Source: an uncultured Bacteroidales bacterium (lineage in GTDB: Bacteria > Bacteroidota > Bacteroidia > Bacteroidales > Paludibacteraceae). From it: DNA of 7,847 nt. Positions 1 through 5,572 of this stretch are shown piece after piece. A program made the position numbers and the translations under genes. The notes below the pieces were generated by a model. The model saw only the letters and a program-made list of their open reading frames with translations, searched no databases and was not told where the DNA came from. Every line of letters starts with the position of its first letter. The stretch's first letter is position 1. Location of the stretch: contig CALDPN010000205.1 of the NCBI GenBank assembly GCA_937911235.1, positions 1 to 7,847 on the forward strand. The letters are read 5' to 3'.

Positions 1-2771
1 GAGTTCAATAGTGCCAGTGTTTTTTCTTCATAGAATTCTGGAGTTAGGTCGTCACTGAGATAATCCAAGTTTCGCACTGCTTGCATTACTGCTTCTTTAG
101 TACCTATATTCAAGAGAGCATCAATAGCTTTTTCGCCTTCTATATCTATTAAATCAAGAAAGGAAATATCAGCCAAATCAACTAATTTTTCGCTATCTTC
201 TGCACGAACATAATTATCAATTAATTGACGCATGGCAGGGTCATAATACTTCAAATCTAAAGCATCACCACTTTTAAGTTTGATTTCATCTTTAATATCG
301 TTGTAGTAATCAACTTGCTTCTTGATGTCTTCTGCTTCTTCAATAGTGTAACCAGCTTGTTGCATTTCATTAGCGATGTCAATATATCTGCGAACTAAAC
401 GAGATACTAATTTATAAAATGTTTCACGCTTGTGGGCATTTCTTTCGCATTCATTTTGTTGTTCATCTACAGGAGTGGTTTCTTCATAAACAAAATATGC
501 AAAAAATCCTTCACGTGTTTGAGGATGTATAACCTCGCACATAGTATAAACAGCCTGCAATGCTTCTTCTAAAGCTTTTTTAGCTTCAGATAAACGATTT
601 GATAAAAGCCCCTGAATATCAGTTGCATCATAACTATCAAAAGCTCCATTTGTGTAATCTTCTATAGCATCTTTTACTGCACCAAACAAATCTTGATAGT
701 CTATTATATAACCAAAATCCTTTTCTTCACTATCTACACGATTTACACGACATATAGCTTGGAAAAGATTATGGTCACGCATTTTTTTATCAATATATAG
801 ATATGTAGCTGCTGGAGCATCAAAGCCTGTTAATAGTTTATCAACAACTATTAGAAGTTTCATATCAGCAGGATGTTTGATAAACTCTTCTTTTGCCCAT
901 TTTTCAAATTGTTCAGGAGTTTTATCACCAATCATCTTCTGATAAATTTCATATTTCCTTAGGTCTTCTGTTTCACCATCGCCTATGTATTCATCCTTTA
1001 CAGAGGTATCATTTGCATCGTAGCTTGTTACTACAGCACAATGTCCTTTAAGTTCTGTTGATTGAAAAACTTCCCAATAACGACATGCTTGATAAATACT
1101 ATCTGCAACAAGCATAGCATTACCATATCCAGCAGTAAGTGCACGTTTTGTAGTCATATCTTGACAAATATCTGATACAATACGATCAATACGTTCTTTA
1201 CTACTAAATAATTTTTCCATTCTTGCCCAACGCTCTTTTAGTGCTGCTCGTGCCACAGAGCTAAGACCTTTTGTTTTAGACTCAAACCATTCATCTATTT
1301 TTTCTCGTTTCCCTAAATATTGATCTATATTTCTTGCCTCATAACGTAGGTCAAGAATTACTTTGTCTTCTACCGCCTCATTAAATTTGTAACTATGAAT
1401 ATAAGAACCAAATGTTTCAATAGATTTCTTTTTATCTGTACGAAGTAAAGGTGTACCAGTAAAACCTATTAGCATAACATCCTCACCCATGATATGTTTC
1501 ATTGCTTCATGTAACCTACCACCTTGTGTTCTATGACATTCATCAACAAAAACATAGATATTTCCTTTAGCACTAAAATCAGCAGGCAACGATTTCGCTA
1601 ATTCTTCTAAGTATAAATCTATTGACTTCGTTACCTTTTTATCTCCTATGGTTAATGTTTCATCATCACTTTTATTCCCAAATTTATGTATTAGAGTGCA
1701 AATTAACCAAGGTTCTGCATTATCGAGCATTTTTATTAGTTTACTACCACTTTTAGCTCGCTGTATTTTCTCTCCTGCATCTTTAAAACCAAGTTCTATT
1801 TGCTCATCAAGTTCATCGCGGTCTGTAATAATTACTACACGTGCATCATCCACATTTTCACGTATCCATTGAGCCATCCATATCATAGTTAATGATTTTC
1901 CAGAACCTTGTGAATGCCAAATAATACCATTTTCTTTACGACAAATACGTGGTTGAGCTGCTTTAATAGCAAAATATTGGTTAGGTCGTGCTGCTTTCTT
2001 TACTCCACCATCAAAAATTATAAAGTCGTGTATAAACTCTACTATTCTATTAGGTTCAAAGAATTGCAACAGACTTCGGTCCAATTCATTTGGATATTGT
2101 TCTGATTTTATATGAGATTCTACGCAAGGGTCGCCACTAGGTTCTTTCCAGCGCAACCAGAATTTTTCTGGAGTTTTGATTACACCGTAATGCAAACCTT
2201 CTGTATCATTTCCTGCAAATATTAATTGTATGGTAGTAAAAAATTTAGGGATATAACCATCTTGTTGATTGCGAATATTTTGACGAATACCCTCATGGGC
2301 AGAAACTGTACTACGTTTTAATTCTATAACTGCAATTGCAATACCATTGATGTAAACAACCAAATCGGGGCGACGTTCGCTTGCATCGTGAATGGTAACT
2401 TCTTCTGCTATTTGAAAATCATTTTCTAATGGATTTGCCCAATCAATTAGGCGTACCATCTTCTTTTTGTCGGACACTTCTGCTTGTACGTTCACACCAT
2501 AACGTAACAAAGAATAAACTTCTTTATTAGCATTGTATAAACCACTACTCAAATTTGTAGCCGCTTGTTTTAGTTTTGTTATGGCACTACGTATTTCTTT
2601 ATCTGTATAACCTCTACGTGTAAGGTATGCTGATAATAATGTTTCTTCTACATTACTATTACCTTCACGTTTTTCCCAGTTTCCAAGATAATTGTACTTC
2701 AACACATTTTTAAATAGGTTTATCAACCTATTTTGTGTAACACGTTCTATTGCCCCGATGTTTGTGTCCAT
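1..2771 (-). CDS. hsdR: Type I restriction enzyme subunit R, translocase/endonuclease (C-terminus off the left edge)
   Basis: Motor and nuclease subunit of a type I R-M enzyme. It pumps DNA past the bound HsdM/HsdS complex using ATP and cuts unmethylated DNA far from the target. The frame is open from ATG at 2771 to the left edge (923 complete codons, no stop); family members are usually about 1000 residues or more, so only the C-terminal part is missing. An N-terminal PD-(D/E)xK nuclease is seen (P135-D136, then E150-L-K152, followed by a Gln-rich QNIRNQQ stretch near 164-170). The SF2 translocase follows: Walker A QGSGK ending at K292, DECH at 410-413, GFTGTP at 436-441, TGFDAP at 648-653 and QAICRVNR at 671-678. 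The beginning MDTNIGAIERVTQNR is a plausible HsdR start and an in-frame stop lies just upstream. It is the last visible gene of the operon, 12 nt after the TIR gene, with no Shine-Dalgarno signal. All motifs look intact. Confidence 0.97.
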   Translation of the reverse strand, partial: MDTNIGAIERVTQNRLINLFKNVLKYNYLGNWEKREGNSNVEETLLSAYLTRRGYTDKEIRSAITKLKQAATNLSSGLYNANKEVYSLLRYGVNVQAEVSDKKKMVRLIDWANPLENDFQIAEEVTIHDASERRPDLVVYINGIAIAVIELKRSTVSAHEGIRQNIRNQQDGYIPKFFTTIQLIFAGNDTEGLHYGVIKTPEKFWLRWKEPSGDPCVESHIKSEQYPNELDRSLLQFFEPNRIVEFIHDFIIFDGGVKKAARPNQYFAIKAAQPRICRKENGIIWHSQGSGKSLTMIWMAQWIRENVDDARVVIITDRDELDEQIELGFKDAGEKIQRAKSGSKLIKMLDNAEPWLICTLIHKFGNKSDDETLTIGDKKVTKSIDLYLEELAKSLPADFSAKGNIYVFVDECHRTQGGRLHEAMKHIMGEDVMLIGFTGTPLLRTDKKKSIETFGSYIHSYKFNEAVEDKVILDLRYEARNIDQYLGKREKIDEWFESKTKGLSSVARAALKERWARMEKLFSSKERIDRIVSDICQDMTTKRALTAGYGNAMLVADSIYQACRYWEVFQSTELKGHCAVVTSYDANDTSVKDEYIGDGETEDLRKYEIYQKMIGDKTPEQFEKWAKEEFIKHPADMKLLIVVDKLLTGFDAPAATYLYIDKKMRDHNLFQAICRVNRVDSEEKDFGYIIDYQDLFGAVKDAIEDYTNGAFDSYDATDIQGLLSNRLSEAKKALEEALQAVYTMCEVIHPQTREGFFAYFVYEETTPVDEQQNECERNAHKRETFYKLVSRLVRRYIDIANEMQQAGYTIEEAEDIKKQVDYYNDIKDEIKLKSGDALDLKYYDPAMRQLIDNYVRAEDSEKLVDLADISFLDLIDIEGEKAIDALLNIGTKEAVMQAVRNLDYLSDDLTPEFYEEKTLALLN
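2712..2733 (-). other. Perfect 9-bp inverted repeat in the early hsdR coding region
   Basis: AAATAGGTT and its exact complement AACCTATTT flank a 4-nt loop. In the hsdR message this could fold into a small hairpin over codons 13-20, about 40-60 nt after the start. Only two of nine pairs are G-C, and no U-tract follows, so it does not look like an intrinsic terminator. It may slightly affect translation of hsdR, or be chance in AT-rich sequence. Confidence 0.4.
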
Positions 2772-2783
2772 AGTTGTTATTTT

Positions 2784-3710
2784 TTAGAAAGATAAATCAT
2801 CTGATGTTATTATATCAGCATATTGCAAATTTTCTAATCCTAATCTACTAAGTATCTTATTGTATTCTTCTATAACGTCTTTAGATGTTAAAACTGAATT
2901 TTTCCTAATTGAAGTTGTTATCTTATCTAATGAACTTTTGCTATAATTTGGGATACTATCAATTATTTTTAACCATTCAATTGCGACTTCCTTATTTTTT
3001 GAATTTAAAAATAATCTACCAAGTACATTAAAATACTTTTCATTCACATTTTCCATTTTACAAATTGTATCAAACACATCTTTTGCTACCTCACGCACCT
3101 TCTCTTTTGCTTTAATAGCTTGATATTTCCCAATAAAACCATGTGGATCTGCACCTTTTTTAATTGATATTGTTGGTATCGCACGTCCTAGAGCTATACC
3201 AATTTCTTGATCACACCATTTACTCTTATAAAAATCTGGGGTCAGAATTGCACACAACAAATCCATTGATGCTAATGCCTTTTCAATTTCAGTCTGCCAT
3301 AACTTTGAAGGCTCTATATCTTCATGCGCCACAAAACAATCTATCCCATACTTCTCTAATTTAACCTTTAATTTTGCTGCCGAGTCTTTATTCTCAGTCA
3401 AATGACTAATAAAAATTCGAAAATATCCACTGCGCCAATTCTCTGAATTAACAAGATTCTTTTCAATATTTTCTACTGGTATTATTTCACCTCGAATCTC
3501 ATTAAGTATTGTCATGATTACATCATCCTCTAGATCTACTAAACAATGTAGACAATATTCATCGAAAGTACTCCAAGAACAATAATCAGGATGAACAACA
3601 TCTGGATTATAACATTTCAAATAATGGTAAATTTCATCATCATTTAAACCTCTATCTTTCAAATTTTTATATATAGACTTTATAGTTGTAATTTTTTGTA
3701 ATGGTTTCAT
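2784..3710 (-). CDS. TIR-domain protein, predicted NAD+-cleaving effector embedded in the R-M operon
   Basis: 308 residues in three parts. Residues 1-95 are a helical-looking region I do not recognise, with a Cys/His-rich patch (C33, H40, C44, C53, H55, C56). Residues 97-200 are a bacterial TIR domain: the opening strand FRIFISH, then GIDCFVAHEDI (122-132), then SKWCDQE (163-169). In enzymatic TIR domains the Glu of this SxxWCxxE motif, here E169, is the catalytic residue for NAD+ hydrolysis or cyclisation, so activity is likely. Residues 205-308 are a charged, probably helical tail with no motif I can name. No signal peptide or membrane segment is seen. It starts 3 nt after hsdS stops and ends 12 nt before hsdR, so it is surely co-transcribed. 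There is no Shine-Dalgarno signal. G+C sampled in a few stretches (25-38%) is a little below that in hsdR. TIR proteins act in several anti-phage systems (Thoeris, TIR-STING, short Argonaute-TIR, TIR-SAVED); none of their partners is here. A role as an abortive-infection arm of this R-M system is inference. Confidence 0.9.
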   Translation of the reverse strand: MKPLQKITTIKSIYKNLKDRGLNDDEIYHYLKCYNPDVVHPDYCSWSTFDEYCLHCLVDLEDDVIMTILNEIRGEIIPVENIEKNLVNSENWRSGYFRIFISHLTENKDSAAKLKVKLEKYGIDCFVAHEDIEPSKLWQTEIEKALASMDLLCAILTPDFYKSKWCDQEIGIALGRAIPTISIKKGADPHGFIGKYQAIKAKEKVREVAKDVFDTICKMENVNEKYFNVLGRLFLNSKNKEVAIEWLKIIDSIPNYSKSSLDKITTSIRKNSVLTSKDVIEEYNKILSRLGLENLQYADIITSDDLSF

Positions 3711-3713
3711 ATT

Positions 3714-4958
3714 TTATTTTAATCTTATTTGCCCAGTTAAAAGTTTTTGCATCATTCCTGATTTAATTTGGCGATACTTATCACGCTTAGTTTCGAGGTC
3801 TGATATTTCTTTATCCATATCGCTTAATATCGTAGCTATTGCTTGTTGTTCTTTAATTGATGATGGAATACATATTTTGACTTCTGCTAATTGAGGTGCA
3901 TGTAAGTGAATTATTGTAGTTCCTTGTGATTTTTCTGCAATAGTTTCCTTATTTACTTCTGATAAATAAATAGCCAAAAAATCAGAACAAAATTCTTTTC
4001 TACTATTTCTAATAATAATAACATCTCCTCCTAATAATATATCATTTTCTTTAATACATACAGCTTTTGCCAAATCAATTCCTTTAGTTGTTGTAGATCC
4101 AGGTAGTATAACGTCTCCAATTTCTGATTTAAGTCCCTCCCTTGAGTCTGTTCTACTTTTACACTTTTCTACAACATAATTGTAAGTAGTAAATATCTCG
4201 CCATATAATATGCATTTATATTTACCTGACATAGACAATTTTTCTTTAGACAAGCCACTTCCTTTCATTAATTCAGAAATATTACCTATTGTTGTTTCCA
4301 CCCACTCTTCTGTAAATCCTGGAAGGCGTTTTTTGCAGGTGAGAAGTTGTTGCATTGCACCTTGTTTGATAAGTTTTTTCTTTTCTATTTTCTTATCTAA
4401 TGCTACAATTAACGCATCTACATCACTCAACGCTGTTGCTATGGCTTTTTGTTCTGCAAGAGGTGGGATAACTACTGAAATGGTAGACAATTTATGTTTA
4501 CTAATTTCTAAAAAAGTAGAGCCACTAGATACATTAATCATCTCTCTAACCTTCGTTTTTAGAAGGTAATAAACAAACTCATTACTACATTCGTTGTTAA
4601 CAATAATAGATTGAAAACCTTGATTAGTAGCGGCTTGAGTTTTAAGTATTGCTGACTGACCTATTGATGCACGAGTTGTAAGTAATATAGTCCCCTTAGG
4701 TAAAATTTTTGCAGAACTATGATTTAAACCTTTTTCAGTAATAGTTCTCATACTTGCTTTTATATACTTGCAGTTACCAATCTCTGCAGGAGTATACCAT
4801 TGAATATGACCATTCCAAAACGAAGGATCCAATGTATTCGGGGTTCCACCTCCTACGATATTACCTAATGAACCTATTTTAGTTTCATACCAATCCTCAG
4901 GTATTATTCCTAAATCCGTTTTTTTATATCCTTGTGGTATGTTATTATTTGACGTCAT
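3714..4958 (-). CDS. hsdS: Type I restriction enzyme specificity subunit S
   Basis: Sets the DNA target of the methylase and restriction complexes. The 414 residues show the full two-half layout: target-recognition domain 1 (about 10-166, opening with GYKKTDLGIIPEDW and GGGTPNT), a central conserved helical spacer (about 167-212, AEQKAIATALSDVD...QQLLT), domain 2 (about 216-366, with KGSGLSKEKLS and YGEIFTTYNY), and a distal conserved helical spacer (368-413, KEQQAIATILSDMD...QKLLTGQIRL). Each recognition domain reads one half of a bipartite target; the two differ clearly, so the target should be asymmetric, but its bases cannot be read from sequence. The ATG lies inside the stop of the membrane-protein gene (ATGA overlap), and a weak AAGG lies about 10 nt upstream. 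The length is normal, with no truncation. The second recognition domain is visibly more AT-rich than the spacers, as expected of a swapped cassette. No spare hsdS or recombinase gene is present. Confidence 0.97.
   Translation of the reverse strand: MTSNNNIPQGYKKTDLGIIPEDWYETKIGSLGNIVGGGTPNTLDPSFWNGHIQWYTPAEIGNCKYIKASMRTITEKGLNHSSAKILPKGTILLTTRASIGQSAILKTQAATNQGFQSIIVNNECSNEFVYYLLKTKVREMINVSSGSTFLEISKHKLSTISVVIPPLAEQKAIATALSDVDALIVALDKKIEKKKLIKQGAMQQLLTCKKRLPGFTEEWVETTIGNISELMKGSGLSKEKLSMSGKYKCILYGEIFTTYNYVVEKCKSRTDSREGLKSEIGDVILPGSTTTKGIDLAKAVCIKENDILLGGDVIIIRNSRKEFCSDFLAIYLSEVNKETIAEKSQGTTIIHLHAPQLAEVKICIPSSIKEQQAIATILSDMDKEISDLETKRDKYRQIKSGMMQKLLTGQIRLK
3720..3857 (-). repeat. Distal conserved region (CR2) of hsdS
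   Basis: Codes for residues 368-413 of HsdS, a coiled-coil spacer that contacts HsdM. By hand alignment 24 of 46 residues are identical to the central spacer; the DNA match is imperfect. Such repeats fix the distance between the two half-sites and are the usual crossover points for exchange of recognition domains. Confidence 0.75.
4323..4460 (-). repeat. Central conserved region (CR1) of hsdS
   Basis: Codes for residues 167-212 of HsdS, the spacer helix between the two recognition domains and the partner of CR2. It shares the AIAT-x-LSD core and the QxLLT ending with CR2. Its G+C (about 33-40% in sampled lines) is higher than that of the second recognition domain beside it (about 18-25%). 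Confidence 0.75.
4955..4958 (-). other. ATGA stop-start overlap coupling the membrane gene to hsdS
   Basis: The TGA stop of the membrane-protein gene (4955-4957) and the ATG of hsdS (4956-4958) share bases. This arrangement usually couples translation by ribosome re-initiation. It argues that the membrane protein belongs to the R-M operon and is made in proportion to HsdS. Confidence 0.85.
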
Positions 4959-5548
4959 ACTGGTTTTACCTTTTTAATGTATAATTCAAAACAAGGCTCA
5001 TAACGTTCTTGAACGTAAACGTAGTCTTTTAACTCCCGTATACTCTTATCGTCTTCTATTACTATGTTATAGAAAATACGTTTAATCTTAAAGCCTTGAG
5101 GTATCTCCTTAGTGCTTTTCTCCATTATAGTAAGAAGGGCTTCTATATTAATAGGTTTCTTCAACTGCATTGAATTTAACAATGAAGTAACAGCATATCT
5201 AAAAGACTCAGCATCTTCACCTCTATCATAAGCATCTAATGCCCAAGTATAAGATACATGGTGTTGAGATTTGAATGTAGTTTCTTTTAATTTTTCTTTT
5301 TGTTCATCTAAATCAGACTTTACATTATCAATTTCTGTTAGTTTAGTTTTTATCTCTAATGTGTTGATAATTTGCCAACCTACAACAAAAGTGATAAGAA
5401 TGCCCATTATAGATACCATTACACCTACGAATGTGTCAAGTGTTATAGTACATAACGAAGTATCTTTAAAAATAATTAAACCTATGATTACCAATACACC
5501 TATTAATGCTAGTAACGATAATATTATACTTAAGTTTTTCTTAATCAT
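4955..5548 (-). CDS. Two-helix membrane protein with cytoplasmic coiled coil, unknown function
   Basis: 197 residues. Two hydrophobic segments are clear: about 5-27 (after a positive MIKK start) and about 37-60 (ending GWQIINTLEI). The loop between them is short and mildly acidic (KDTSLCTITLD), so by the positive-inside rule both ends should face the cytoplasm. Residues 62-92 are highly charged with heptad-like spacing, suggesting a coiled coil and self-association. Residues 93-197 form a soluble domain with no motif I recognise (YTWALDAYDRGEDAESFRYAV, then a Lys-rich C-terminus). The start follows hsdM by 24 nt, and the end overlaps the hsdS start by 4 bp, so it is embedded in the operon. 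Proteins of this look (a TFVVGWQI-type second helix followed by a coiled coil) are, to my recollection, common as hypotheticals in Bacteroidota. No enzymatic residues are apparent. A tether or sensor role for the R-M/TIR proteins is only a guess from position. Confidence 0.88.
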   Translation of the reverse strand: MIKKNLSIILSLLALIGVLVIIGLIIFKDTSLCTITLDTFVGVMVSIMGILITFVVGWQIINTLEIKTKLTEIDNVKSDLDEQKEKLKETTFKSQHHVSYTWALDAYDRGEDAESFRYAVTSLLNSMQLKKPINIEALLTIMEKSTKEIPQGFKIKRIFYNIVIEDDKSIRELKDYVYVQERYEPCFELYIKKVKPV

Positions 5549-5572
5549 TTATATCTTGTTTTTCTGTGATTT

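Noticed and set aside
782..788. Run of seven T (A7 in the hsdR message) as a phase-variation tract
   Set aside because: It encodes the conserved DKKMRDHN region before helicase motif VI, is short, and the frame is intact. Similar A7 runs occur elsewhere in this AT-rich DNA (for example 7780-7786).
1648..2105. Plus-strand open frames at 1648-1872 and 1914-2105
   Set aside because: They lie opposite the helicase core of hsdR, including Walker A, and give low-complexity Ser/Phe-rich or otherwise implausible peptides.
2784..3710. Thoeris or TIR-STING system
   Set aside because: No ThsA-like (SIR2/SLOG) partner, STING domain or cyclase is present, and the neighbours are all type I R-M genes or the membrane protein.
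4210..4569. Plus-strand 119-codon open frame
   Set aside because: It is antisense to the central spacer of hsdS and has no protein-like features of its own.
3714..4958. Shufflon-type hsdS inversion system
   Set aside because: No second or silent hsdS, inverted recognition cassette or site-specific recombinase gene is visible in the window.
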